64,000 nucleotides of DNA from assembly GCF_022096995.1 (NCBI RefSeq), contig NZ_JACXGQ010000001.1, forward strand, positions 1 to 64,000, given 5' to 3'. The position numbers and the translations under genes are program-made. Origin of the DNA: Yoonia sp. I 8.24 (lineage in GTDB: Bacteria; Pseudomonadota; Alphaproteobacteria; Rhodobacterales; Rhodobacteraceae). Below the pieces are notes generated by a model. That model did not search any database. It was not told the origin of the DNA and was given only the letters and a program-made list of their open reading frames with translations. Below are positions 16,630 to 24,658 of this stretch, piece after piece; the first letter of the stretch is position 1; each line of letters begins with the position of its first letter.

Positions 16630-17934
16630 ATGGCATCATATGCAATGCTGACCAATGTCGGTCGCAACAAAGAGGCCGCAGCGCTGGCGAACGGTACCGC
16701 GCTTGCGATCTCCGCTTTGGCGTGGGGTGACGGTGACCGAATTCCGGGCGGAGGTGAAACCGCGCTTGAAAGTGAGACCGGGCGCAAAGCAGTCACGCGG
16801 CGTGGGTTGACCGATGGATCGCCCGATACGGCGTTCTTTGAAGTGCTTCTTGCCGAGAGTGAAGGGCCCTATGTGATCCGTGAGGCGGGGCTGTTTGACG
16901 ATGATGGGGATATGATTGCGATTGCCCGGTATGATCCTGCGGTCAACAAGCCGCTGGATACTGTCAGTGCAATCTTGCGCATCAATGTGCTGTTTTCCGA
17001 CTTGGAAAACTTGGTTATTCAGATTGATAACGCGACGACATATGTACCGGGCGAGCGCGAAATTACAGCGGGAGACGGGTTAACTGGCGGCGGTGATCTC
17101 TCCGAGGATCGCACTCTTGCAGTTACGTTTGCGACTGAGGCCGAAGCACTTGCGGGGGCGTCCAGCGTCAAGGTGATGTCGCCCGCGCTGGTCGAAGCAG
17201 TCGTCTCTCAGGCTATCGCAAATCTTGTGAATGGCGCTCCGGGTGCTTTGGACACGCTAAACGAGATTGCAACTGAGTTAGCAGGCAACGACAGTGCTAT
17301 TTCTGGAATTCTTACATCCTTAGCATCTAAGCTTCCGGGAGTTGATCTTGCAACGAATGGCGGGACATCGATTGGTGTCAGCGATGATGGGCTGTCTGTC
17401 ATTGCACGCCCGCTGGCGCAGACTGGAAGCATTATCGAATACAGCGGCGATATTGACGATCCTGCTCTGGAAGGCGGATTTTACCGGGTCACGGGGGCCG
17501 CAACCGGCGATAAGCCGACAGGCGCGTTTAATATGATTATGTTCCGTCGCGCGGGTGGTGATCAGCTGTCGCAACTGATGGTGTCAGGGCAAGTCATGTG
17601 GCGGTCGTATTCCGGGGGCTGGGGTGACTGGCGCGAGCTTGCTGCCACCGACGACTTGCATGAACCACCGCTTGGTGCTGGGCAGACGTGGCAAGATATG
17701 ACGGCGTCACGTGCGGATGGTGTTGTTTATCAGAACACCACTGGACGCACTATTGGCGTCTATACTTACCGCGACAATTCCAACTCAAGCGCGAGTGCAA
17801 AAGTGTCCGCGGACAACATCACCTGGCATCATATCGGGGCGGGCTCCTACGGGGGCGAAAGCTTTATCGTCCCTGATGGCTATTACTACAAAGACGACAA
17901 TGCTCCGACGCATTGGATGGAGTTGAGAGCATGA
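16630..17934 (+). CDS. Tail fibre protein
   Basis: 434 residues. The N-terminal about 150 residues match the conserved baseplate-binding part of P2-like gpH fibres (AALANGTALAISALAWGDGD and a segment ending YVIREAGLFDDDGDMIAIARY). The middle contains GDGLTGGGDLSEDRTLAV, the repeat found in many phage fibre shafts, and an Ala-rich helical stretch (EALAGASSVKVMSPALVEA). The C-terminus has a pyocin-knob-like beta domain (YRVTGAATGDKPTG, WRSYSGGWGDWREL) and would bind the host surface. Host range cannot be read from it. Confidence 0.85.
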   Translation: MASYAMLTNVGRNKEAAALANGTALAISALAWGDGDRIPGGGETALESETGRKAVTRRGLTDGSPDTAFFEVLLAESEGPYVIREAGLFDDDGDMIAIARYDPAVNKPLDTVSAILRINVLFSDLENLVIQIDNATTYVPGEREITAGDGLTGGGDLSEDRTLAVTFATEAEALAGASSVKVMSPALVEAVVSQAIANLVNGAPGALDTLNEIATELAGNDSAISGILTSLASKLPGVDLATNGGTSIGVSDDGLSVIARPLAQTGSIIEYSGDIDDPALEGGFYRVTGAATGDKPTGAFNMIMFRRAGGDQLSQLMVSGQVMWRSYSGGWGDWRELAATDDLHEPPLGAGQTWQDMTASRADGVVYQNTTGRTIGVYTYRDNSNSSASAKVSADNITWHHIGAGSYGGESFIVPDGYYYKDDNAPTHWMELRA

Positions 17935-18413
17935 ATGAACGCGGATTTTATCACCTCACGCGCGGCTACTGGCAGGCAACCGGGGAAGTGCCTTCGCATA
18001 TCCTTGCGAGCTACCCTGAAGGGACTGTCGAAGTGCCCTCTAAGCCGGGGTCAGATTACGAGTTCGATGGCGAGGATTGGGTCTTTGTTGTGCCTGACGC
18101 GGACGCTGCATTGTCGGACCTTCGCGAAGCGACAACAATCACGCGCCGTGCCTTGTGCATGGCCTGCCGCGATATTGGCTTGTTCACGAATGAAGACGCC
18201 ATCGCAGCTGCGCGCGGCGAGTGGCCTGCGCTGTTGATGGCCGCACTGGATGGTTTGACTGATAACCAAAAGGCTGATGCGCAAATGGAATGGAGTGACG
18301 TGACAACAGTGCGCCGTATGTCGCCCTTGATACTACTGCTGCAATGGCACCTTGATTACACAGACGCACAGGTTGACGCACTGTTTGGCATTGCGGCTGT
18401 GGCCGATCCGTAA
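17931..18413 (+). CDS. Tail fibre assembly-type chaperone (tentative)
   Basis: 160 residues from the ATG at 17931, overlapping the fibre stop by ATGA. The start MNERGFYHLTRGYWQ and the Glu/Asp-rich C-terminal half fit the short protein that commonly follows a fibre gene and helps it trimerise, but the similarity is weak. It ends before a terminator, so it is the last gene of the baseplate-fibre unit. Confidence 0.6.
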   Translation: MNERGFYHLTRGYWQATGEVPSHILASYPEGTVEVPSKPGSDYEFDGEDWVFVVPDADAALSDLREATTITRRALCMACRDIGLFTNEDAIAAARGEWPALLMAALDGLTDNQKADAQMEWSDVTTVRRMSPLILLLQWHLDYTDAQVDALFGIAAVADP

Positions 18414-18463
18414 CGCGCGGCGACTAACCACCCTCACAATCACGACGCCCAGCGTCATTTACC

Positions 18464-18491
18464 ACCCGGCCATCGTGCCGGGTTTTGTTTT
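18464..18491 (+). terminator. Rho-independent terminator between fibre and sheath genes
   Basis: CCCGGC (18465-18470) pairs with GCCGGG (18477-18482) around a six-base loop, followed by TTTTGTTTT. It lies before a strong ribosome site for the sheath gene, so it splits the baseplate unit from the sheath-tube unit. Confidence 0.75.
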
Positions 18492-18508
18492 GCCCAAAGG
18501 AGACACCT

Positions 18509-19687
18509 ATGGCTGATCTAAGTTATCATCACGGCACACGCTTGTCGGAATCAAACGAAACACCCGTTTTGGTGCAGGTTGCGCAAACGGCTGTCGTTGG
18601 ACTGTTGGGGACCGCACCTGATGCGGACGCAGATTTATTCCCGCTAAACACGCCCGTGTTGTTGAAGGGCACGCCAACTGATGCTGCCGGTATTGGGGAT
18701 ACGGGCACACTGAAGGACGCGATTGACGATGTGTTTGACCAAGTTGGCGCATATACTGTCGTCGTTCGCGTTGAAGAAGGCGCAGACCTTGCGGCAACGA
18801 TGTCCAACCTTGTTGGTGATGCGACAGCGCGCACAGGTGTGCACGCGCTTTTGAAATCCGAACCGATGCTGGGTATCAAGCCGCGTCTAATTGCGGCTCC
18901 GGGCTTCACATCGGGTGATGGCGTCACGGCAAACCCGGTTGTTGCAGAATTGGTTGGCGTCTTGGATCAACTGGGGTCTGTCGCCTTTGTTGACGGCCCT
19001 GACACGGATGATGCGACGGCCATTCTTTATCGCCAGTTGATTAATTCACAGCGCGTCTATGTCGTCGATCCAAAGGTTTTGGTGTGGGACACGGATACAA
19101 GCGCATATGTCGCGCGGCCTGCCTCGGCGCGTTTTGCGGGTGTGCAAGCGCGTGTCGATAAAGAGTTGGGCTTTTGGCATTCACTTTCGAACAAAGCGAT
19201 CAATGGCATCGGTGGCGTGACGCGACCTGTGACCTACGGTGCGCATTCCAACTACCTCAACGAAAACCATGTGGGCACGATTATCAACACAGGCGAAGGG
19301 TTCATCACTTGGGGCAACCGTGGGGCCACGGGGGATGATCTTTGGGTGTTTCTTGCGGTGCGCCGCACGGCTGACTTCATCAACGAAGCCATCGAAAAGG
19401 CTTATCTGGAGTTTGTGGATAAACCGTTCTCAGCGGCGAATGTGAAGCTGATGATTGAATCAGGCAATGCGGCGATGCGGACGTTTATTGCTGAGGGTGC
19501 GATTATCGGTGGCAAGGTTTGGTTGGATCAAGATTTGAACGAACCAATCCAACTGGCGTCGGGCCGCATTACGTTGTCGCTCGACTTTGAACCGCCTGCG
19601 CCGATGGAAGACATCCGCTTCATCGCGCACCGCAATATTGAATACTATCTGGAACTGACCGCGCAGGCGCTTCAAGCCTCAGCGTAA
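18509..19687 (+). CDS. Contractile tail sheath protein
   Basis: 392 residues from the ATG at 18509, nine bases after AAAGGAGA. It matches P2 FI-type sheath proteins: start MADLSYHHGTRL, the VGLLGTAPDAD segment, VYVVDPKVLVWD and the C-terminal handshake-like region (FRxVD type) with RFIAHRNIEYYLE near the end. It polymerises around the tube and contracts to drive the spike. It is followed by the tube gene in the normal P2 order. Confidence 0.93.
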   Translation: MADLSYHHGTRLSESNETPVLVQVAQTAVVGLLGTAPDADADLFPLNTPVLLKGTPTDAAGIGDTGTLKDAIDDVFDQVGAYTVVVRVEEGADLAATMSNLVGDATARTGVHALLKSEPMLGIKPRLIAAPGFTSGDGVTANPVVAELVGVLDQLGSVAFVDGPDTDDATAILYRQLINSQRVYVVDPKVLVWDTDTSAYVARPASARFAGVQARVDKELGFWHSLSNKAINGIGGVTRPVTYGAHSNYLNENHVGTIINTGEGFITWGNRGATGDDLWVFLAVRRTADFINEAIEKAYLEFVDKPFSAANVKLMIESGNAAMRTFIAEGAIIGGKVWLDQDLNEPIQLASGRITLSLDFEPPAPMEDIRFIAHRNIEYYLELTAQALQASA

Positions 19688-19777
19688 AGTTCAGCCCATT
19701 CCCATACACGATGCAGGTGCGCTGGTCGCGCATCTACAATGCAGCCATGGCATCATGGCCTATTCTGGAGACTTAAT

Positions 19778-20287
19778 ATGAAATCCACCCCATCATATAT
19801 CTTACGCAACTGCGCCTTTTGGGCGGATAACGACGTAAAGGTCGGGCAAACGTCTGAAATTGAAGTGCCGTTTCCGAAAGAAAAAACAGACAAAATCCGT
19901 AATGCGGGCATGATCAAAGAGCGCACGCTCTCAATGGGTTATGAGCTTGACGATCTTGAATTTACAATGTCGGCATTGGATCCTTCGGTACTTAAACTGA
20001 TGCTGGGTAAGCCGGGCAGTGAGCATCCGTATATGGCCACAGGCGCTTTGGTCGATGAAGATGGCACAACCCATACTGCGACGCTGTATATTCGTGGCCG
20101 GTTGATCGATCTAGGCAATTCGACGTGGAAGCCCGGCGAGAAGGCTGAGTTGAAATGCAAAGTTGCAACCCACTATCTGAAGCTTGAAGTGGATGGATCG
20201 GAAGTGTTTGAGATCGATGACTTCGATTTCTCAGTCGGTGGCGTGTCGCAGACTGGCGACATCCGCTCTGCACTGTTGCTGAACTAA
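19778..20287 (+). CDS. Major tail tube protein
   Basis: 169 residues from the ATG at 19778 (MKSTPSYILRNCAFW), preceded by CTGGAGA. It matches the FII tube protein of P2: FADG-like N-terminus, a central EVPFPKEKTDKIRNAGM region, MGYELDDLEFTMS and the C-terminal beta segment DDFDFSVGGVSQTG. It forms the inner tube of the tail. The short gap upstream has no gene. Confidence 0.93.
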   Translation: MKSTPSYILRNCAFWADNDVKVGQTSEIEVPFPKEKTDKIRNAGMIKERTLSMGYELDDLEFTMSALDPSVLKLMLGKPGSEHPYMATGALVDEDGTTHTATLYIRGRLIDLGNSTWKPGEKAELKCKVATHYLKLEVDGSEVFEIDDFDFSVGGVSQTGDIRSALLLN

Positions 20288-20300
20288 GGGGGTGCGAAAT

Positions 20301-20675
20301 ATGGATTTACCAATTGTCGTTCCGCTGACCCGCCCCATTAAACTGGCAGATCAAACCATTGATGCGTTGTCATTTGATGAACCTGATCTGGATGCGCAGA
20401 TCGCCTATGCGGAACTAGAAGCCTCGCTTCCTGAACCAGCGAAGGTTGAACAGCCCGACGGGTCAATTGCGGAAGTTCACACAGCGATCACTGCGGCCAA
20501 GGTCAATCGGTTTTGGCTTGCGCGTTTGGCAGGGGTTTCTGAACAGGTGGTCGGCAAGGTGAAGGATTCAGACCTTGCAGCGGTTAACGCTGCGGCTGAG
20601 GTCGTCATGGGCATCGCGACGGATAAGGGCGAAGGCGCTGGTGGCGCGCCGGGAAACGCAATCCCGGCAAAGTAG
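20301..20675 (+). CDS. Tail assembly chaperone, gpE-like (short product)
   Basis: 124 residues from the ATG at 20301, with AAGGGGG nine bases upstream. It matches the P2 E/gp41 type: RPIKLADQTIDALSF at the start, a Glu-rich centre, NRFWLARLAGVSEQVV and a Gly/Ala C-terminus. It coats the tape measure protein before the tube forms around it. It is the frame-0 part of a two-product gene (see 20301-20824). Confidence 0.85.
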   Translation: MDLPIVVPLTRPIKLADQTIDALSFDEPDLDAQIAYAELEASLPEPAKVEQPDGSIAEVHTAITAAKVNRFWLARLAGVSEQVVGKVKDSDLAAVNAAAEVVMGIATDKGEGAGGAPGNAIPAK

Positions 20676-20824
20676 CACAAGACCTGCGCTTTGCCGCTGG
20701 CATCGTGTCGTCGGTGTTATCGACGCCACTGCCGCAAGTCTTGGCGATGAAGATGTCAGCGTTCAACAAGTGGCATGAGGTCGCCCAGAGGGTGCTGGAT
20801 GCCACGCGTTTGAAGTTCGAGTAG
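20301..20824 (+). CDS. Tail assembly chaperone, -1 frameshift product (gpE-E'-like)
   Basis: At 20651-20657 the bases G GGA AAC lie in the correct register (codons 20652-20654 and 20655-20657), seven bases of the X XXY YYZ type. A -1 slip here would join the 119-codon E part to a 55-codon -1 frame that stays open to the TAG at 20822-20824, giving about 174 residues. The extra part ends MKMSAFNKWHEVAQRVLDATR, similar in style to P2 E'. P2 and lambda make their chaperones this way, and lambda uses GGGAAAG. The site and frame are seen; the slip itself is inference. Confidence 0.75.
20651..20657 (+). other. Slippery heptamer GGGAAAC (programmed -1 frameshift site)
   Basis: The heptamer is in the register needed for a -1 slip and lies 15 bases before the frame-0 stop codon at 20673-20675. 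The downstream frame remains open for another 165 bases. Confidence 0.75.
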
Positions 20825-20826
20825 TT

Positions 20827-21045
20827 TTAGTCGTCAGACATAGGTTGCTGAAATGCATTCAGCGTGTCCCGGTTGCGCATGTGATCGGGGCCGCTTTGAT
20901 GGGTCGCTGTGCGGTACAGCGCGTAGATCAGCAGCGCAAAAGCGCCAGCGCCCCACATGCCGCCTGCATACACGCCAATCATGGCCGTCGCAGTAAGCGC
21001 CAAGCCAATCATGAAAACGGCAAAAATCATCGCAAAAATATCCAT
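20827..21045 (-). CDS. Small two-helix membrane protein on the opposite strand inside the tail operon
   Basis: 72 residues on the minus strand between the tail chaperone and the tape measure gene. Residues about 2-24 and 26-45 are hydrophobic (MDIFAMIFAVFMIGLALTAT and GGMWGAGAFALLIYAL), followed by a charged tail. Its stop is two bases from the chaperone frameshift stop, so the two genes converge tightly without overlap, which supports a real gene. The ribosome site is weak. It could be a moron gene acting on the host envelope, for example superinfection exclusion; that is inference. The family is unknown. Confidence 0.55.
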   Translation of the reverse strand: MDIFAMIFAVFMIGLALTATAMIGVYAGGMWGAGAFALLIYALYRTATHQSGPDHMRNRDTLNAFQQPMSDD

Positions 21046-21091
21046 GCCTTTAACCTAGGCATTTTCTATTCAATTTCAAGGTGTGTAGCCC

Positions 21092-23803
21092 ATGGCAGAT
21101 AAGCGGATCACAACGGAACTGGTCGTCAAGGCGGTCGATCAATATTCGGGTATGATCCGGAATATGTCGGGTGTTACTGGTCGGTTTGCGTCCAACGTGC
21201 GATCTGAAATGGGGCGATTGCAGAACTTACGCGGGCCGCTGCGTTTGATTGAAGATTTCCGGCGTCAACAGCAGGTTGTGCGTGCCTCTGGCGAAACGCT
21301 CAATGCTGCACGTGAACGTGTACGCCAGTTGCAGCACGCCATCACCACAACACGTAATCCGACGGCCCGGATGCGCCGTGAGTTTGAACGCGCGCGCACG
21401 GCAGCGGCACGGCTGGAGGAAAAGCACGCGCAACACCGACGCACGCTTGGTGGCTTGCAAGGTCAGATGCGGTCTGCGGGTGTGAACACTGCTGATTTGG
21501 CTGGCGAACAGCGCCGCCTCACCACGGCGTTGGGTGCAGCGAACACCGCGTTTGCGCGCCAAGCTGAGCGGATGCAACGCCTCAAGGTGATGCAGGACCG
21601 CATTACGGCGGGTCGCGCGCAGATGGATCGTGCTTTGGCGCGTTCGGCGAACCTGAGCTTTGTCGGCAATGCGTCAATGGCAACGGGGCGGCGCATGCTT
21701 TCGGGGCTTGCCGCACCCGTCATGCAGGCTGTCGAGTTTGAAAGTGCGATGTCAGATGTGCGCAAAGTGGTCGACTTTGAGAGCCCTGCGGCGTTCCGAG
21801 CGATGTCTGATGATATTATGGAGTTGTCCACTCGGATCCCAATTGCAGCAACGGGTCTTGCAGAGATTGTTGCAGCGGGTGGTCAGTCGGGCATTGCGCA
21901 AGATGACTTGGCGCGATTTGCAGAAATGGCGGCAAAGATTGGCGTCGCATTTGATATTTCTGCGGGGCAGTCTGGCGAGGCCATGGCGAGCATTAAGACC
22001 GCAATGGCGCTCGATTTAGATCAAACGGGGTCGTTGTTTGATGCAATGAATCATCTGTCGAATAATTCTGCGGCTCGCGCGGATCAAACGTTGCAATTCT
22101 TGAACAGGGCAGGCGCTGACGGCGCTAACTTTGGTTTTGACAGCAATGAGACGCTGGCCATTGGTGCGGCGATGATCGCAGCGGGTGCGGGTGCCGATAC
22201 GGCGGCGACATCGTTTCGTAACATGGGCCGCGCGTTGGTCCGTGGGGAAGGGGCGACGGACCGCCAAAGCGCGGCCATGACCCGTCTTGGGCTGAACTCT
22301 GCGGACGTCGCGCGCGCGATGCAGGAAGATGCGGTGGGCACCACAATGGATGTCATGCAGCGTTTGAATGAACTGCCTGATCACTTGCGTGCAACGGTGA
22401 TGTCGGATCTGTTCGGCGATGAGGCGCGCGAGCTGACAAAGCTGATGAACAACATGCAGCTGATGCCTGACATGCTGGCGCTCGTCGCAGATGAAACCCA
22501 ATACCTCGGCAGCGCTGAGGCTGAATATGCTGAGCGTTCGCGCACGACTGCGAACAACATGCAGCTTCTACGCAACCAGACGACGCGGTTGGGTGTAAGC
22601 ATTGGTGAAGTTGTTTTGCCACCGTTGAATGACTTGCTGGCAAAGTCGCAGGTGTTCATCGACAAGATGGTGACCTGGACGAAGGAACACCCAAAGCTGA
22701 CGAAATGGCTTGTCATCAGTGGTGTTGCTCTTGGCGGCATGGCAATCGCTGGCGGCGCAATGTTGACCGCCGCTGCTGGACTGATTGGCACATTGGCGGT
22801 TCTTCGGTTTGGGCTTGTTGGATTGGGTGCGCGCGCCATCTTCGCAGGTGGCGGGCTTGCAAATGTGGTCGGCCGTTTTGGTATGCTCAGGCGCTTGCCA
22901 CGTTTTCGGCTGTCAAGTTTAGTCGCGCCCCTGCGTTGGACTGCGCGGCTCATTCCAGCCATCGGCTGGTCAGCAATGGCTGGTCGGCTTGGGCGATTTG
23001 GTATGAATGCGAGCGGGTGGGGGCGTCTCATCACGCCGCTGCGTTGGTTTGGCCGTGGTGCGCTGCGTCTCATTCCGGTGATTGGTTGGGCCGTGATGGC
23101 CGCAGAAATCGGTATGTTCGCTTGGCGTCATCTTGGGCTGAGCGAATTGCCGTGGCGCGACTACCTCAATACGGCGATTGAATGGAAAGATTGGTTCTTT
23201 AATTTTGAATGGGTGAACCTTCTGCCGACGTGGGATTGGACGGCGATTATTCCATTGTTCAACATGGCAGAGCGCTTGTTCTTTGATGAGGCACCAAGCA
23301 GTCTGTCGTCGAACCCGGCAGAGGTGGCTGCATCGATCCGTCGTGGTACGTCATTGGCTTATGGGCAGCAAGTGACGCCAACCGCTGGTGCGCGCGCGAC
23401 CGGTGGGCCTGTACAGGGTGGGTTGCCGTATCTGGTGAACGAGAACACGTCCCATTCTGAAATCATGGTGCCGTCGCAATCTGGTGCGGTATTGAATGTG
23501 TCGCAAGCACAAGCAGCATTGCGCGGGTCTGTTCTGGGTCGCCAACCGGCTCAACGTGGCGCACAGCGTATCCGGTCGGCGGGCTTGGCTGCGTTGGCCA
23601 CCTCTGCATTGGTCGGGGCACCTGCCGCGCTTGCAGCGGGTGGTGCGCCTTCTGCGAAGCCTGCGACCACCCATGTTGAGATAGGCAGTATCAGTATCGT
23701 GGCACCCTCTGGTGTGTCGGACCCTGAAGGATTGGTTGACCTAATAGAGGCGCGCGTAGGTGAGCGGTTGTCGGCAACGATTGCAGCAAGCTTTTCTGAT
23801 TAA
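21092..23803 (+). CDS. Tail tape measure protein
   Basis: 903 residues. It determines tail length; at roughly 1.5 A per residue it implies a tail of about 135 nm, an estimate from the known scaling. The N-terminus (about 1-190) is a helical coiled coil (ARERVRQLQHAI, RAQMDRALARSANL). A TP901-type core follows with VEFESAMSDVRKVVDF (about 207-222). Hydrophobic Gly/Ala-rich segments lie at about 540-690, possible membrane-crossing stretches for DNA entry. The C-terminus has a Gly/Ser/Ala-rich part. It is the longest intact phage gene in the window. Confidence 0.93.
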   Translation: MADKRITTELVVKAVDQYSGMIRNMSGVTGRFASNVRSEMGRLQNLRGPLRLIEDFRRQQQVVRASGETLNAARERVRQLQHAITTTRNPTARMRREFERARTAAARLEEKHAQHRRTLGGLQGQMRSAGVNTADLAGEQRRLTTALGAANTAFARQAERMQRLKVMQDRITAGRAQMDRALARSANLSFVGNASMATGRRMLSGLAAPVMQAVEFESAMSDVRKVVDFESPAAFRAMSDDIMELSTRIPIAATGLAEIVAAGGQSGIAQDDLARFAEMAAKIGVAFDISAGQSGEAMASIKTAMALDLDQTGSLFDAMNHLSNNSAARADQTLQFLNRAGADGANFGFDSNETLAIGAAMIAAGAGADTAATSFRNMGRALVRGEGATDRQSAAMTRLGLNSADVARAMQEDAVGTTMDVMQRLNELPDHLRATVMSDLFGDEARELTKLMNNMQLMPDMLALVADETQYLGSAEAEYAERSRTTANNMQLLRNQTTRLGVSIGEVVLPPLNDLLAKSQVFIDKMVTWTKEHPKLTKWLVISGVALGGMAIAGGAMLTAAAGLIGTLAVLRFGLVGLGARAIFAGGGLANVVGRFGMLRRLPRFRLSSLVAPLRWTARLIPAIGWSAMAGRLGRFGMNASGWGRLITPLRWFGRGALRLIPVIGWAVMAAEIGMFAWRHLGLSELPWRDYLNTAIEWKDWFFNFEWVNLLPTWDWTAIIPLFNMAERLFFDEAPSSLSSNPAEVAASIRRGTSLAYGQQVTPTAGARATGGPVQGGLPYLVNENTSHSEIMVPSQSGAVLNVSQAQAALRGSVLGRQPAQRGAQRIRSAGLAALATSALVGAPAALAAGGAPSAKPATTHVEIGSISIVAPSGVSDPEGLVDLIEARVGERLSATIAASFSD

Positions 23804-23818
23804 CGAAAGGGGCACGTG

Positions 23819-24241
23819 ATGTCTGGACCAGTCACAATGGCGCTTGGGCCTTTTATGTTTCGATCACATGGGTTTGGGTACACAGATGTAAGCCGTAAGT
23901 TGGATACGACGTGGGCTGAAATTGAAACTGCGGGGCGTTTGAACGCGCTGCAGTGGACCGGGGCTCGCTCTGAAACCATCACGATTACCGGTGTTTTATT
24001 CCCTGCAGAATGGGGGGGCACAAGCACGCTCGAAGGCGTGCGCTTGGCGGCAAGGAACGGCATTCCGCTGATGCTGGTGTCACTCGGGGGTAAGGTGTTC
24101 GGAAGCCACGCCATCCAGAAAGTGGATGAGGACCGGACCTATCATGACCGTCACGGGGCTCCGGGCCGCAATGCTTATACGATTGAGGTGAAGCGCATGA
24201 GTTCTGGGTTTTCTTTATTGTCGTTGTTGGGGGCAATCTGA
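23819..24241 (+). CDS. Phage tail protein U
   Basis: 140 residues from the ATG at 23819; a GTG one codon upstream is the alternative. It matches P2 gpU: MALGPFMF at the start, the RLNALQWTGARSETITITG segment (about 40-58) and the short C-terminal EVKRMS. gpU acts at the tail end that joins the head or stabilises the tape measure. It overlaps the gpX gene by one base. Confidence 0.88.
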   Translation: MSGPVTMALGPFMFRSHGFGYTDVSRKLDTTWAEIETAGRLNALQWTGARSETITITGVLFPAEWGGTSTLEGVRLAARNGIPLMLVSLGGKVFGSHAIQKVDEDRTYHDRHGAPGRNAYTIEVKRMSSGFSLLSLLGAI

Positions 24242-24450
24242 TGGCGGCCATTCATATTACATCGATGCATGACGCTTTGGATCTCATCTGTGCGCGTCAT
24301 TACGGACAGCAGGCAGGTGCGGTTGAACGCGTGCTTGAGGCAAACCCCGACCTTGCCGAGGTCGCGCATCGTTTGCCCGCAGGGCTGAAAATAACTTTGC
24401 CGGATATCGTGGATAGCGCGGGTCAGCAAACGGTGAAGCTGTGGGATTGA
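24241..24450 (+). CDS. Tail protein X (LysM-like)
   Basis: 69 residues starting at the ATG that overlaps the gpU stop. It matches P2 gpX: DALDLICARHYGQ (about 10-22) and the LysM-like VLEANPDLAEVAHRLPAG segment, then ITLPD. It is a short baseplate hub component that in P2-like phages precedes gpD. The gpD gene is here displaced about 1.75 kb downstream by an inserted gene. Confidence 0.88.
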   Translation: MAAIHITSMHDALDLICARHYGQQAGAVERVLEANPDLAEVAHRLPAGLKITLPDIVDSAGQQTVKLWD

Positions 24451-24658
24451 GGAGGAGGTTTGGATAAGGAGGATGATTAATGTTCGCACATGCAGCGAAA
24501 GTCTGCAAAGAACCCAAACTTCCAAGTTTCTGCTTTGCCGCGAAGGTCCGCTATTTGTGCCGTCAAACATAGGAATAGCTGTTAATGTTCGCTGACCTGC
24601 TTGACTAACCCTTCAGTCATCAGTCACTTTTGATTTTAGATATTTGTGGTGGATTTTG
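24451..24658. other. Non-coding gap between gpX and the inserted gene
   Basis: A strong AAGGAGG site (about 24467) precedes an ATG at 24480 that opens only a 30-codon frame with no recognisable product. The stretch 24495-24560 contains GCAGCGAAAGTCTGCAAA and GCGAAGGTCCGCT, which look like the remnants of dispersed extragenic sequence also seen on the other side of the inserted gene. No terminator was found. Confidence 0.4.

Noticed and set aside
22381-23073. 230-codon minus-strand frame inside the tape measure gene
   Set aside because: It is a shadow of the plus-strand coding frame with high Arg/Ser/Pro and no family pattern.
24480-24572. 30-codon frame after a strong AAGGAGG site
   Set aside because: Too short and Lys/Cys-rich without similarity; the stretch looks like remnant extragenic sequence.
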